This document shows positions 25,886-35,494 of a DNA stretch of 64,000 nt, one piece after another. Position numbers and translations under genes: made by a program. How positions within the stretch are numbered: the first letter of the stretch is position 1; each line of letters starts with the position of its first letter. The stretch covers positions 1 to 64,000 of the forward strand of contig JANRJL010000084.1 of NCBI GenBank assembly GCA_033763995.1, written 5' to 3'. This DNA is from GCA-2737725 sp033763995. Lineage in GTDB: Bacteria > Pseudomonadota > Alphaproteobacteria > Rhodospirillales > Rhodospirillaceae. The notes under the pieces were generated by a model. That model was not told the origin of the DNA. It saw nothing but the letters and a program-made list of their open reading frames with translations, and made no database searches.

Positions 25886-27463
25886 ATGGCGCCCAAAGAC
25901 GTGACCCATCACCCGATGATCGCGCGGCTGACGCAGGCCGTGGGCGCCGAGCATGTACTGACGAGTGCCGATGATCGCGCCTTTTACAGCCATGACGTCT
26001 ACCGCCAGATTGCCACACCCTTGGCCGTGGTGCGCCCCGGCACGGTGGAGGAACTGGCCCGCGTCGTCGGCATGGCCACCGCCGAGGGCCTCGCCGTGGT
26101 GCCGCGCGGCGGCGGGGCCTCCTACTCCGACGGCTATTGCGCTGGCGTCGAGGACGCCATCTCCATCGACACCACGCGGCTGAACCGCATCGACGTCAAT
26201 GCGCGCGACATGACGGTGACGGTGGAGTGCGGCGTCACCTGGGCGGAGTTGTACGAAACACTCGGCCAGCAGGGTTTGCGCACGCCGTTCTGGGGCCCCT
26301 TCTCGGGCCTCAAGGCCACCGTCGGCGGCTCCATGTCGCAGGGCTCGGTGAGCCTGGGCTCGGGGCTGCACGGCCCCTCGGCGGATTCCGTGCTGGCGAT
26401 GGAAGTGGTGCTGGCCGACGGCTCGATCCTGAAAACCGGCTCGCTGGCCGCCGCCAACGGCAAGACGCACTTTCGCCACTACGGCCCCGACCTCTCGGCG
26501 TTGTTCACCGGCGACACCGGGGCCATGGGCGTCAAGGCGCGCATCACGCTGCGGCTGATGAAAAAACTTCCCGTCGTCATGTCGGTGTCCTTCGGCTTCG
26601 CCAATTTCGAGGGCATGGCGAACGGCATGGAAGCCGCCGCCAAGGAAGGCGCGGTGTCCGACAACTTCGGCCTCAACCCGCGCCTGCAGCGCGCCTGGCT
26701 GGGCCGCACCAACATGAAGCAGAGCATGGACGCGGCCTTCGCCGTGTTCAAGACCGCGCGCAACCCCGTCGACGGACTGTTCAAGCTGGTGCGCATGGCC
26801 GTGGCGGGCAAGAGCTTCCTCGACAAGTCGGAATACTCGGCCCATTTCATCGTCGAGGGTGTCGATGCCGCGCATGCGCGCAGCCTGATCGCCGCCGTCA
26901 GAAAAGCAGTCGAGCCCCACGGCGTGGAAGTGCCCAACACCATTCCCACCGTGGTGCGCAGCATGCCGTTCATGCCGCTGTATCCGATCTTGGGGCCGGC
27001 GGGCGAGCGCTGGGTGCCGCTGCACGGCATTCTCGCCTTCTCGCAGGTCAAAGCCTTCCACGACCGGCTGCAAGCTTTCCACGCGCGCCATGCCGCGCAG
27101 ATGGAACGCCTGAAAATCACCTCGGCGGCGATGTTCACCACCATCGGCACCACCGGGTTTTTATACGAGCCCGTGTTCTATTGGGAGGATGCGCGCCACC
27201 TCTATCACAAGCGCTATCTGCCCGAGGAGTTCCTGAAGATGCTCCCGGAGTATCCCGAGAACCCCGAGGCCCGCGCGCTGGTGGAAGAGATGCGCACCGG
27301 CATTCGCGACATCTTCGCCTCCTGCGGCGCGGTGCATCTGCAGGTGGGCAAGAGTTACCCCTACATGAAGGGCCGCGACGCGCGCAACGCCGAGATGCTG
27401 AAGGCCATCAAGGGCCTGCTGGACCCGAAGCGGCTGATGAACCCGGGCAGCTTGGGGCTGTGA
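25886..27463 (+). CDS. FAD-linked oxidase, VAO/PCMH family
   Basis: This 525-residue protein has the PCMH-type FAD domain (VVPRGGGASYSDGY near 75, FSGLKATVGGSMSQGSVSLGSG near 150) and the FAD-oxidase C-terminal domain, ending LLDPKRLMNPGSLGL. Related enzymes are 4-cresol dehydrogenases, vanillyl-alcohol oxidases and D-lactate dehydrogenases. No signal peptide is seen when started at the ATG at 25886. It is homologous along its whole length with the protein at 56918. It would oxidise a phenolic or hydroxy-acid intermediate. The electron acceptor is unknown. Confidence 0.88.
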   Translation: MAPKDVTHHPMIARLTQAVGAEHVLTSADDRAFYSHDVYRQIATPLAVVRPGTVEELARVVGMATAEGLAVVPRGGGASYSDGYCAGVEDAISIDTTRLNRIDVNARDMTVTVECGVTWAELYETLGQQGLRTPFWGPFSGLKATVGGSMSQGSVSLGSGLHGPSADSVLAMEVVLADGSILKTGSLAAANGKTHFRHYGPDLSALFTGDTGAMGVKARITLRLMKKLPVVMSVSFGFANFEGMANGMEAAAKEGAVSDNFGLNPRLQRAWLGRTNMKQSMDAAFAVFKTARNPVDGLFKLVRMAVAGKSFLDKSEYSAHFIVEGVDAAHARSLIAAVRKAVEPHGVEVPNTIPTVVRSMPFMPLYPILGPAGERWVPLHGILAFSQVKAFHDRLQAFHARHAAQMERLKITSAAMFTTIGTTGFLYEPVFYWEDARHLYHKRYLPEEFLKMLPEYPENPEARALVEEMRTGIRDIFASCGAVHLQVGKSYPYMKGRDARNAEMLKAIKGLLDPKRLMNPGSLGL

Positions 27464-27514
27464 GTTCTTCCACGCCAAGTCGCGGTCATTCATAGGCGGT
27501 GATACAATTTCAGC

Positions 27515-27605
27515 TGTCGCCCTGGGATTTATTCCCAGGACCCAGGGCGATAACCTCGGGCGGTGATGTGGCTCTGGGTCCTGGGCACAAGGCCCAGGAC
27601 GACAA
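27515..27605. repeat. Double-hairpin intergenic repeat (CCTGGG type)
   Basis: CGCCCTGGGATTTATTCCC at the left and GGCCCAGGACGAC at the right, with TTCCCAGGACCCAGG and CTGGGTCCTGGG between. Same family as 22139, 37126 and 38240. Confidence 0.8.
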
Positions 27606-27626
27606 TTGAGTTGTTGAAGGCCCCGC

Positions 27627-28403
27627 GTGAAACACTCCGTCGTCAGTGCCCTGTTGATATTGCTCGGTGCGGGCCTCGCCCTCGCGCAAGCGCCGGCGCC
27701 GCTCACGCGCGTCATGCCGCTCTATCCGTTGCGCGCGCTCGACCGCGGCATCGAGGGTTGGGTGGAACTGTCGTTCACCATCCTGCCCGACGGCACCACC
27801 GCCGACATCGCCGTCACTGACGCCTACCCCAAGGGCACCTTCGACAAGCCCGCCAAGGCGGCATTGGCGAAGTGGACTTATGCGCCCGCCGACGCGCCGC
27901 GGCCCCAGATGCGCGTGCTGATGCCCTTTGGCCTGCTCAGCGCCGGCAGCGTGCGCGGCGAGGTCAACGATAAGATCACGGCGGCGTTGAAGGCCATTAC
28001 CGACCAGCGCCACGCCGAGGCCGACGCGCTCCTCACAGAGTTAAGCAAGATCGAGGGGCTGACGCTGGCCGAGTACGCCCTGTTCGAACGCGCGCGCGGC
28101 ATCGCCCGTTTCAGCGCGGGCCAGCACGCCGAAGCCGCCGTCAGTTTCGAGCGCGCGATGCGGCTGTTCGGCGCCAAGCTCAACCCGGAGCCCCGGGCCG
28201 CCTGGGCGCGGCTGTTGGTCATGGCCCGCGTCAATGCCGGGCAGTTCGCCGATGCGGTGGCCGACTTCGACCAATGGGGCCTCGCCGAGGCGTCCGTCGC
28301 CCAGGATATCGCGCCCACCATCGCCCAAATCCGTACCGCCTTGGCGGCCGGCGAGGATGTGTCGACGGACGCGGCATCGGTTTCGGCCGGTCCGCCTAAG
28401 TGA
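27627..28403 (+). CDS. Exported TonB C-terminal-like/TPR protein
   Basis: This 258-residue protein starts at GTG with a signal peptide (SVVSALLILLGAGLALAQ). Residues about 28 to 90 fit a TonB C-terminal domain: MPLYPLRALDRGIEGWVELSFTILPDGTT...AKAALAKWTYAPA. The rest is helical and TPR-like, with repeated A-x-FERA segments. Without an N-terminal membrane anchor beyond the signal it is not a classical TonB. It may be a periplasmic partner of an outer-membrane receptor. It lies alone between a repeat element and the cold-shock gene. Confidence 0.75.
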   Translation: MKHSVVSALLILLGAGLALAQAPAPLTRVMPLYPLRALDRGIEGWVELSFTILPDGTTADIAVTDAYPKGTFDKPAKAALAKWTYAPADAPRPQMRVLMPFGLLSAGSVRGEVNDKITAALKAITDQRHAEADALLTELSKIEGLTLAEYALFERARGIARFSAGQHAEAAVSFERAMRLFGAKLNPEPRAAWARLLVMARVNAGQFADAVADFDQWGLAEASVAQDIAPTIAQIRTALAAGEDVSTDAASVSAGPPK

Positions 28404-28627
28404 TTGTTCCATATGAGTTATCCACCCTATTCCGGTGAATCCACTTGACTTTTTCGAGGTTTTTTCCGATTTATCCACCGCCATCGATTTTTGACTTGCT
28501 TTGAGTAGGCTCTCCGGTCGCACCGTCGTCCGGCCCCCGCTGACCGCAATCCGCAAAATTCGAGAGGACGCCGCCGACTCCCGCGGGGCACGCGGCATTC
28601 ATTCGACCACGACGACAGGAGAACTCC
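28404..28627 (+). promoter_or_regulatory. Long leader of cold-shock gene
   Basis: These 224 bases are locally AT-richer, with T-rich runs, and a TTGACT box lies at 28491. A long untranslated leader with a strong AGGAGA site is usual for cspA-type genes. I cannot set a transcription start. Confidence 0.4.
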
Positions 28628-28831
28628 ATGGCTTCCGGTACTGTGAAATGGTTCAACAAAGTGAAGGGCTACGGCTTCATTCAACCGTCCGACGGCGGCA
28701 AGGATGTGTTCGTGCATATCACGGCCGTTGAACGTGCTGGTCTGGACTCGCTCAACGAGGGCCAGAAGGTCAGCTACGACCTCATGACCGAACGCGGCAA
28801 GACCGCGGCGACGAACTTGAAGCCGGCCTAA
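28628..28831 (+). CDS. cspA: Cold-shock domain protein
   Basis: This 67-residue protein is a single cold-shock OB fold: GTVKWFNKVKGYGFIQP with RNP1 and DVFVHI with RNP2. These proteins bind single-stranded RNA and DNA and act as RNA chaperones. An AGGAGA ribosome-binding site precedes it and a terminator overlaps its stop region. The length is normal for the family. Chromosomal paralogues are common, so the exact csp letter is uncertain. Confidence 0.95.
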   Translation: MASGTVKWFNKVKGYGFIQPSDGGKDVFVHITAVERAGLDSLNEGQKVSYDLMTERGKTAATNLKPA

Positions 28832-28846
28832 CGCGCCGGCTTTTTG
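28820..28846 (+). terminator. Rho-independent terminator after csp
   Basis: AAGCCGGC and GCCGGCTT arms with a 7-base loop are followed by a T5 run. The left arm lies within the last codons of the cold-shock gene. Confidence 0.8.
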
Positions 28847-28963
28847 AGTTTTCACGCAACGGCGGTCCGGCAACGGGCCGCCGTTTTGCTTTTGGGGCGG
28901 CGGGGCACACGGCGAGCGCCGGTTTTCCTGGACAGGCGGCGACGGATCGGTGAAATACGCGTC

Positions 28964-30625
28964 ATGCGCGACCGGGTGGAACCCACTGATCGTCACGAGC
29001 CCACAGCGCCGATGGGTGTGGGCCAGGCCCTGCTGGTCGTCGGCGCCTTTATCGCCAGCTATGTCGCGCTCGATTGGGTCAGCTACATCGCGCCGATCGC
29101 GCCCTTCGGCATCACGCCCTGGAACCCCCCGCCCGCGCTCAGCATCGCCTTGTTGCTGTTCTTCGGCGTGCGGTTTTGGCCCGCGCTGTTCCTGGCGACG
29201 TTGGCGGCCGAGTACGTCGTGCGCGGGCTCCCGGCCCCGCTGCTGTTCAATTTCCTGATCGCCGGGGCCACCAGCCTGGGGTACGTCGGCGCCGCCCTGG
29301 CGCTGCGCCGGCTGTTGCCGCCCAATTTCGCGATCGTGACGCGCCGCAACCTGCTCGCGTTTCTCGCCGTCGTGGCCTGTTTCGCGTTGCCGGTCGCCGC
29401 GACCTACGTGTTTGTCCTGACCTCGCCCACGCTGCTGCCGCGCGAGGACCTGTGGCGCAACATTCTGCTGTATTGGGTCGGCGACGTGATCGGCATCATC
29501 ACGCTGGCGCCGCTGCTGCTGACGATCGCGAACTGGCGGCCGGAGCGCGGCGCGTGGACCACGCCCCGGCTGATCGAGGCGGCGCTGCAGTTGGCCGCGA
29601 TCTTCGGCGCGTTGTGGATCGTGTTCGGCGTTCAGGCCACGGACGAGTTCCGCTTCTTCTACGTGCTGTTCCTGCCGGTGATCTGGGTGGCGTTGCGTCA
29701 CGGCATTCTGGGCGCCGAGATCGCGATTCTCGCGGTGCAGATCGGGTTGGTGGTCGCGGTGGAGACCGTCGATCATCCGCCGATCACGGTGCTCGAGTTG
29801 CAGATGCTGATGCTCACCTTGGCCGTGACCGGGCTGTTCCTGGGCGTGCTGCTGAACGAGCGCTCGGCCGCGGTCGCGGCCCTGCGCGCGCGCGACGACG
29901 AGTTCGCCAAGATGATGCGCATGGCGGCCTTGAGCGAGATGTCGTCGGCGCTCGCGCACGAACTCAACCAGCCGCTGGCGGCGGTGTCGAACTACGTGCG
30001 CGCCGCCAACCTGATGCTCGACCAGGGCGTCGGCATGGCCCAGGACCCGCTGCTGCTGCGCGAGACCTTGGTCAAGGCGGTGGGCGAAGTCGAGCGCGCG
30101 GGCAAGGTGATTCACCGCCTGCGCGATTTCTACCGCGCCGGCGGCACCAAACTCGAACGCGCGACGGTCGAGGACCTGGTGCGCGAGGCGGTGCAGCCGC
30201 TGCAACTCAGGCTCGCGCGGCGCAAGATCGCGGTGGAGCTGAACCTGCCCAAGCAGCCGGTTCACGTCATGGCCGACAAGGTCCAGCTCGCCGCCGTGAT
30301 CTATAATCTGGTCGCCAACGCCATCGACGCGCTGGGGGCGGACGACGCGGGCGCGGGCGTCATCACCATCGGCGCGACCGCGCGCAACGGGCAGGTGGAT
30401 TTCACCGTCTCGGACACCGGCCCGGGCCTGAGCCCCGACATCGGCGGGCGCGTGTTCGACGCCTTCGCCACGACCAAGACCGACGGCCTCGGCTTGGGGT
30501 TGACCATCAGCAAATCCATCGTCGAGGCCCACGGCGGGCACATCGCGGTCCGGCCCGGCGCCAAGGGCGGCGCGGAGTTCGCGTTTTCGATTCCGGCGGT
30601 GGTCGAGGGAGCGCAGTCGCCATGA
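28964..30625 (+). CDS. MASE1-type membrane sensor histidine kinase
   Basis: This protein has 553 residues from the ATG at 28964. An N-terminal region of about 300 residues with some eight transmembrane segments fits the MASE1 sensor (PWNPPPALSIALLL, WVGDVIGIITLAPLL). It is followed by a HisKA domain with His332 in ALAHELNQPL and an HATPase domain (Asn452 in NLVANAIDAL, DTGPGLS, GLGLGLTISKSIVEAHGG). The ELNQPL motif is typical of FixL/DctB-like kinases. Its stop overlaps the response-regulator start as ATGA. The signal is unknown. It lies upstream of the NhaB genes, which it may control. Confidence 0.9.
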   Translation: MRDRVEPTDRHEPTAPMGVGQALLVVGAFIASYVALDWVSYIAPIAPFGITPWNPPPALSIALLLFFGVRFWPALFLATLAAEYVVRGLPAPLLFNFLIAGATSLGYVGAALALRRLLPPNFAIVTRRNLLAFLAVVACFALPVAATYVFVLTSPTLLPREDLWRNILLYWVGDVIGIITLAPLLLTIANWRPERGAWTTPRLIEAALQLAAIFGALWIVFGVQATDEFRFFYVLFLPVIWVALRHGILGAEIAILAVQIGLVVAVETVDHPPITVLELQMLMLTLAVTGLFLGVLLNERSAAVAALRARDDEFAKMMRMAALSEMSSALAHELNQPLAAVSNYVRAANLMLDQGVGMAQDPLLLRETLVKAVGEVERAGKVIHRLRDFYRAGGTKLERATVEDLVREAVQPLQLRLARRKIAVELNLPKQPVHVMADKVQLAAVIYNLVANAIDALGADDAGAGVITIGATARNGQVDFTVSDTGPGLSPDIGGRVFDAFATTKTDGLGLGLTISKSIVEAHGGHIAVRPGAKGGAEFAFSIPAVVEGAQSP

Positions 30626-31245
30626 CGGCCGCGCAGGGCACGGTGTTCATCGTCGACGACGACGACGGCTTTCGCGACTCGCTGGCGTTGATGCTGCGGC
30701 TCAAGGGCTTCACGGTCGAGCAATTCGCGTCGGCGGAATCGTTCCTGGCGGGGTTCGCGCCGCGCGGCCCGTCGTGCCTGCTGGTGGACGTGCACATGAC
30801 CGGCATGAGCGGGCTGGAGCTGCAGGCGGAACTCAAACGCCGCGGCCACGCCTTGCCCGTGATCGTGATCACGGCCTACGGCGACGTCGCCACGGCGCGC
30901 GGCGCGCTCAAGGCCGGCGCGGTGGATTTCCTGGAAAAGCCGCTCGACGAGGAATCGCTCGGGCGCATCGTCGCCATGGCGCTCGACATGGACGTCGCCC
31001 GGCGGGAGAGCGCCGAACTCCATGCCGACGTCGAGGCGCGGCTCGCCCGCCTGACCGAGCGCGAACGCGAGGTGCTGGACCTGGTGGCGGCGGGCCGTCA
31101 CAACCGCGAGATCGCCGCCGCGCTCGGCATCAGCGCGCGCACGGTCGAGGTTTACAAGGCGCGCATGATGGAAAAAATGCGCGTCACCCGCCTGCCCGAT
31201 CTCATTCGCCTGATCCTGCATCACCGCAACGCCCAGGAAAACTGA
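30622..31245 (+). CDS. FixJ/NarL-type response regulator
   Basis: This 207-residue protein has a receiver domain with the acidic pocket VDDDDG, phospho-acceptor Asp56 (LLVDVHMTGMSG), Thr84 and Lys107. The C-terminal LuxR-type helix-turn-helix is at about 140 to 200 (LTEREREVLDLVAAGRHNREIAAALGISARTVEVYKARMMEKM). The four-base ATGA overlap with the kinase gene shows translational coupling and a cognate pair. The likely targets are the adjacent NhaB/pentapeptide genes, 144 bases downstream. Confidence 0.95.
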   Translation: MTAAQGTVFIVDDDDGFRDSLALMLRLKGFTVEQFASAESFLAGFAPRGPSCLLVDVHMTGMSGLELQAELKRRGHALPVIVITAYGDVATARGALKAGAVDFLEKPLDEESLGRIVAMALDMDVARRESAELHADVEARLARLTEREREVLDLVAAGRHNREIAAALGISARTVEVYKARMMEKMRVTRLPDLIRLILHHRNAQEN

Positions 31246-31389
31246 GCGGTTCGCGCCGTCAGGGAAACCCTTACGGGAGGCGCCGTACGCGCCGCGCCGA
31301 ATTTCGCGCACCCCGCAAACACTGTAAGTGAACCTCGGAACGTCGCATGCGGCGAATCGCATGAGACGGCGATGCAAACCGAGGGCTCC

Positions 31390-32901
31390 ATGACCGATAC
31401 CGTTGACACCAGGGCGACAAGTCTCGGCCGGCGCGACGTCGCCGGCGGCGTGGCCGCGATTTTCGACAATTTCCTGGGCCATTCGCCGCAGTGGTACAAA
31501 GCCACCGTCTTGGGTTTTCTGGCGCTCAATCCGCTCGCGCTCCTGGTCATCGGCCCGGTGGCCACCGGCTGGCTGATCGTCGCCCAATTCCTGTTCACGC
31601 TGGCCATGGCGCTGAAGTGCTACCCCTTGATGCCCGGCGGCCTGTTGGCGATTCAGGCGATCCTGCTGGGGTTGACCAATGTCAACTCAGTTTACGAGGA
31701 GACCGTGCACCAGTTGCCGGTGATCCTGCTGATCACGTTCATGGTCTCGGGCGTGTACTTCCTCAAGGACTTTCTGTTCTTCGCCTTGACCAAGATGATC
31801 CTGGGCGTGAGCAATCGCATCGCGCTGGCCTTCGCGGTGTGCGCCTCCATCAGCTTCTTCTCCGCCTTCCTTGACGCGCTCACCATCCTCGCGGTGCTCG
31901 TCACCGTCGTGACCGGCTTCTACGAGGTCTATCAACGCGTCGTCGCGCGCCACCCCGACAGTCCGGCCAAGGCCGCCGAGTTGGAAAAATTCCGCGCCTT
32001 CCTGCGCGGCATGCTGATGCATGCCGCCGTCGGCACCGCCATCGGCGGAGTGTGCACCCTGGTCGGCGAGCCCGAGAACCTGGTGATCGGCGCCGTGGCC
32101 GGTTGGAACTTCGGCGAGTTCTTCATCCAAGTCGCGCCGGTCTCGCTGCCGGTGCTGGCCGCGGGCCTGGTCACCTGCCTGGTGCTGGAGCACTTCCGGG
32201 TGTTCGGCTACGGCGCCGAGATTCCGCGCGGCGTTTACAACATCCTGAAGGACTTCGACGTCGAGCAAGAGCGCAACATGACGCATCGCCAGAAGATGCT
32301 GCTGGTCACGCAGGGCTTCGTGTGCGCGGTTCTCATCGTCGCGCTCGCGCTCCATGTCGCCGAGGTCGGCCTGGTCGGCCTGGCGGTGATCGTGCTGGCC
32401 GCGGCGCTGAACGGCGTCAACGAGGAGCACAAGCTCGGCAAGGCCTTCGAAACCGGCCTGCCCTTCGCCTCGCTGTTGGTGGTGTTCTTCGTCATCGTCG
32501 CCATGATCCACGACCAGCACATGTTCGAGCCGGTCATCCAGTGGGTCCTCGGCATGGACGGCTATTTCCGCCTGCTGATGGTGTACCTGAGCAACGGCCT
32601 GCTTTCGGCGGTCAGCGACAATGTCTTCGTCGCGGCGATCTACATCGACCAGATCAACGAGGCCCTCAAGGCCGGCTTGATGACCCGCGAGCAGTTCGAC
32701 GACCTCGCCGTCGCCGTGGTCATGGGCACGGGGATTCCCGCCATGGCCACGCCCAATGGCCAAGCGGCGTTCTTGTTCCTGTTCACCTCGGCCATCGCCG
32801 GCCTCGTCCAGCTGTCGTACGGACGGATGGTCTGGATGGCCCTGCCCTACGTGATCGCCACCAGCGTCGTGGCTGCCGGCGCCCTCGACTTCTTGATCTG
32901 A
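31390..32901 (+). CDS. nhaB: NhaB-type Na+/H+ antiporter, copy 1
   Basis: This 503-residue membrane protein has about twelve hydrophobic segments. Typical NhaB stretches are HSPQWYKATVLGFLALNP, CYPLMPGGLLAIQAI, SNGLLSAVSDNVFVAAIYI and MGTGIPAMATPNGQAA. NhaB expels Na+ in exchange for H+. A start at 31372 is also open. It is followed 12 bases later by a pentapeptide protein. The same pair follows at 33921, and the shared signatures argue for duplication of the whole module. Confidence 0.9.
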   Translation: MTDTVDTRATSLGRRDVAGGVAAIFDNFLGHSPQWYKATVLGFLALNPLALLVIGPVATGWLIVAQFLFTLAMALKCYPLMPGGLLAIQAILLGLTNVNSVYEETVHQLPVILLITFMVSGVYFLKDFLFFALTKMILGVSNRIALAFAVCASISFFSAFLDALTILAVLVTVVTGFYEVYQRVVARHPDSPAKAAELEKFRAFLRGMLMHAAVGTAIGGVCTLVGEPENLVIGAVAGWNFGEFFIQVAPVSLPVLAAGLVTCLVLEHFRVFGYGAEIPRGVYNILKDFDVEQERNMTHRQKMLLVTQGFVCAVLIVALALHVAEVGLVGLAVIVLAAALNGVNEEHKLGKAFETGLPFASLLVVFFVIVAMIHDQHMFEPVIQWVLGMDGYFRLLMVYLSNGLLSAVSDNVFVAAIYIDQINEALKAGLMTREQFDDLAVAVVMGTGIPAMATPNGQAAFLFLFTSAIAGLVQLSYGRMVWMALPYVIATSVVAAGALDFLI

Positions 32902-32913
32902 CAGGAGGCTCAC

Positions 32914-33675
32914 ATGGCTGAAACATTCTACGGATCGAGCGACGCGTCCCGCGCCTCCTGGCTCGGACGAGCCGTCGCCGCCGCGCGCGGCACCGCGGAG
33001 CCGTCGGCGAGCCGAACGGCTCTGGCCATCGGCGGCCTTTTGGCCGCCTTGGTCGCGGCCACCTTCGTGCTCATCGTCTTGGCGGGCTACACGGCCAAGT
33101 CGCTGCACGTCGTGCCCGCGTGCATGGCCGCGCCCGAGGCGAAGTGCGCCAATGCCGACTTGCGCCATTGGATCGCGCCCAAGGCCGAGCTTGCCGGCGC
33201 CGATTTGTCCGGCGCCGATCTGGCCCATGCCTACCTGCCGGGCGCGAACCTGCGCGGCGCCAACCTGAGCGGCGCGGACTTGCGCTACGTCGTGTTGGAC
33301 GGCGCCGACTTGTCCGGCGCCAAGCTTGACGGCGCGATGCTGTCCTCGGCGAACCTGCAGGAAGCCGCCCTGGTCGGGGCCTCGCTGAAGGGCGCGCTCG
33401 CCGAGCGCGTCAGCGCCACGACGGCCGACTTCCAGAACGCCGATCTGACCGGCGCGGATTTTTCCCGCGCCGATCTGACCGGAGCCGACCTCGAGAACAC
33501 GACGTGGGAAAAGGCCAACCTCGCCCGGGCCGATCTGAGCCTCGCCAACGCCAAGAAGGCGAACTTCGAGGACGCGGACCTGACCGGAGCCACATGGCAA
33601 GGCACGCTGTTGGGCCTGGCCGAATGGTCCGACAAGCGCGTTTGCGTCGAGGGCTCCATCGGCCAGTGCCGGTGA
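32914..33675 (+). CDS. Membrane-anchored pentapeptide-repeat protein, copy 1
   Basis: This 253-residue protein has a single transmembrane segment near 40 to 65 (IGGLLAALVAATFVLIVLAG), then CMAAPEAKCANADLRHW and about 25 A(D/N)LxG pentapeptides (AGADLSGADLAHAYLPGANL). It ends WSDKRVCVEGSIGQCR. Pentapeptide repeats form a right-handed quadrilateral helix. The repeats should lie outside the cytoplasmic membrane. It is cotranscribed with NhaB. Its paralogue at 35495 has a cleavable-looking signal instead and shares the KC..A/L.H N-motif and C-x3-GSIG-x-CR ending. Confidence 0.85.
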   Translation: MAETFYGSSDASRASWLGRAVAAARGTAEPSASRTALAIGGLLAALVAATFVLIVLAGYTAKSLHVVPACMAAPEAKCANADLRHWIAPKAELAGADLSGADLAHAYLPGANLRGANLSGADLRYVVLDGADLSGAKLDGAMLSSANLQEAALVGASLKGALAERVSATTADFQNADLTGADFSRADLTGADLENTTWEKANLARADLSLANAKKANFEDADLTGATWQGTLLGLAEWSDKRVCVEGSIGQCR

Positions 33676-33732
33676 CACGCCGTCGCTTTCGCGGCCCTGA
33701 AACGCTCGACCCCTGACGTTTCAGGCGTCTCC

Positions 33733-33770
33733 GTTGGCCCCGCGCAGGTCCCGCCGGGGCCAACGATTTT
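33733..33770 (+). terminator. Rho-independent terminator
   Basis: A perfect 10-bp stem GTTGGCCCCG/CGGGGCCAAC with a 12-base loop precedes GATTTT. It separates the first and second NhaB/pentapeptide modules. Confidence 0.75.
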
Positions 33771-33920
33771 ACGGCGCCGCGCGAACCGCGACATACGGCC
33801 AACACCCGCCGAAAAGTCTTGAAAGCGGAGTGGTGGTCGCTATCTCCGGAACGCGCCGCGGGGGCGGGACCATGTTGGACCCGCCCCGGTCTTTTTAATT
33901 TTCTGTCTAGGATCACGTCC

Positions 33921-35429
33921 ATGGCTACTGTCGCAATCGAGCCCACCGGCCGCCGGCCCGTCCGCACCCTGGCGCATGCCTTCGCGCGCAATTTCATGGG
34001 CACGGCGCCCAATTGGTACAAGCAAACCATCTTGGCCTTTGTCGTGCTCAACGTCGCCTCGGTGGCGGTGCTGGGGCCCGTCGTGACGTCGTGGCTGATC
34101 CTGGCCCAGTTCATTTTCACGCTGTCCATGGCGCTGAAATGCTATCCGCTGCAACCCGGCGGCCTGATCGCCATTCAAGCCGTGGTGCTGGGCCTGGTCT
34201 CGCCGGAACAAGTTTACGCCGAGGTCGAGACCGGCCTGTCGGTGATCCTGCTGCTGGTGTTCATGGTGGCCGCGGTCTATTTCCTGAAGGACTTTCTGTA
34301 TGCCGCGCTGACCAAGATCATTCTCGGCGTCCGCTCGCGCGTGGCCCTGGCGGCGACCATGTTCCTGTCCATGGCCTTCCTGTCGGCGTTCCTCGACGCG
34401 CTGACGATCCTGGCGATCCTGGTGACGGTGTGCGCCACGACCTTCGAGTTCTATGCCCGCGGCATCCCCGCCCACGTCTCGGCCGCCGACAGGGCGAAGC
34501 GCCTGGAACGCTTTTCCGATTTCATCCGCTGCCTCTTGATGCATTCGGGCCTGGGCGCGGTCATCGGCGGCGTGACCACGCTGGTGGGCCAGCCCGAGAA
34601 CGTCATCGTCGGCGCGGCCGTGGGCTGGGACTTCGCCACGTTCTTCCGGCAGGTCGACCAGATGTCGCTGCCCGCCGTGGCGGCGGGTTTGATCACCTGC
34701 CTGGTGGTCGAGCACTTCAAGCTGTTCGGCTACGGCCATAGCTTGCCGGAGGACGCGCTGGAAGCGATGCAGAACCAGGCCGCTGAACTCAAGGCCGCGT
34801 CCACGCCGCAATACCGCGCCACCGTGCTCGCGCAAGCTGGCGTCTGCGTGTGCCTGATCGTGGCCCTCGCGTTCCATATCGCCGAAGTGGGCCTGATCGG
34901 CCTCGCGGTCATCGTCTTCGCCTCGGCCGCCAGCGGCGTCACCGACGAACACCGCATCGGCAAGGCTTTCGAGGCGGGCCTGCCCTTCACCGCCTTGCTG
35001 GTGGTGTTCTTTGTCGTGGTCGGCATGATTCACGAGCAGCACTTGTTCGAGCCGGTCATGGCCTGGGTGCTGGGCATGCAAGGCAAGACGCAGATGGTGT
35101 GGCTGTATCTCACCAACGGCGCGCTGTCGGCCATCAGCGACAACGTGTTCGTGGCCACCGTGTATATCGACCAGGTCAAGGCCGCCTTCGAGAAAGGCCT
35201 GATCGACCGGGCCACGCTCGACGCCATGGCCGGCGCCATCGTCATGGGCACGGGCATTCCCGCCATGGCCACGCCCAACGGCCACGCCGCGCTGTTGTTC
35301 CTGCTGACCTCGGCCATCGCCGGCATGGTCAAGCTGTCCTACACGCGCATGATCTGGATGTGCCTGCCCTTCATGGCGGTCACCACCACGGTGGTCGCGT
35401 TCCTGCTGCCCAATCCCTCGGGCCTGTGA
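33921..35429 (+). CDS. nhaB: NhaB-type Na+/H+ antiporter, copy 2
   Basis: This 502-residue paralogue of the protein at 31390 has matching signatures: APNWYKQTILAFVVLN, CYPLQPGGLIAIQAVVLG, TNGALSAISDNVFVATVYI and MGTGIPAMATPNGHAA. The start ATG at 33921 is preceded by weak signals only. It lies after a terminator, so it may have its own promoter. A pentapeptide protein follows 65 bases later. Two NhaB genes next to each other are unusual; differing ion affinity or pH range is a possible reason but is not shown. Confidence 0.9.
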   Translation: MATVAIEPTGRRPVRTLAHAFARNFMGTAPNWYKQTILAFVVLNVASVAVLGPVVTSWLILAQFIFTLSMALKCYPLQPGGLIAIQAVVLGLVSPEQVYAEVETGLSVILLLVFMVAAVYFLKDFLYAALTKIILGVRSRVALAATMFLSMAFLSAFLDALTILAILVTVCATTFEFYARGIPAHVSAADRAKRLERFSDFIRCLLMHSGLGAVIGGVTTLVGQPENVIVGAAVGWDFATFFRQVDQMSLPAVAAGLITCLVVEHFKLFGYGHSLPEDALEAMQNQAAELKAASTPQYRATVLAQAGVCVCLIVALAFHIAEVGLIGLAVIVFASAASGVTDEHRIGKAFEAGLPFTALLVVFFVVVGMIHEQHLFEPVMAWVLGMQGKTQMVWLYLTNGALSAISDNVFVATVYIDQVKAAFEKGLIDRATLDAMAGAIVMGTGIPAMATPNGHAALLFLLTSAIAGMVKLSYTRMIWMCLPFMAVTTTVVAFLLPNPSGL

Positions 35430-35494
35430 ATAAAGATTCGTGAACAAAGGCCGTGAGCCTCGGCCCGCAACGCCCCTCACCCCAGGAGGTCGTC

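Noticed and set aside
28427..30541. Minus-strand open frame of about 700 codons over the histidine kinase
   Set aside because: The product is Gln/Arg/His-rich without family features, whereas the plus strand encodes a complete kinase.
32914..33675. Short DNA repeats suggestive of a CRISPR-like array
   Set aside because: They are degenerate 15-base coding repeats of the pentapeptide protein, without spacers.
31687..33678. Minus-strand open frame with repeated QVGAGQIGA-like segments
   Set aside because: The repeats are the complement of the pentapeptide-coding sequence on the plus strand.
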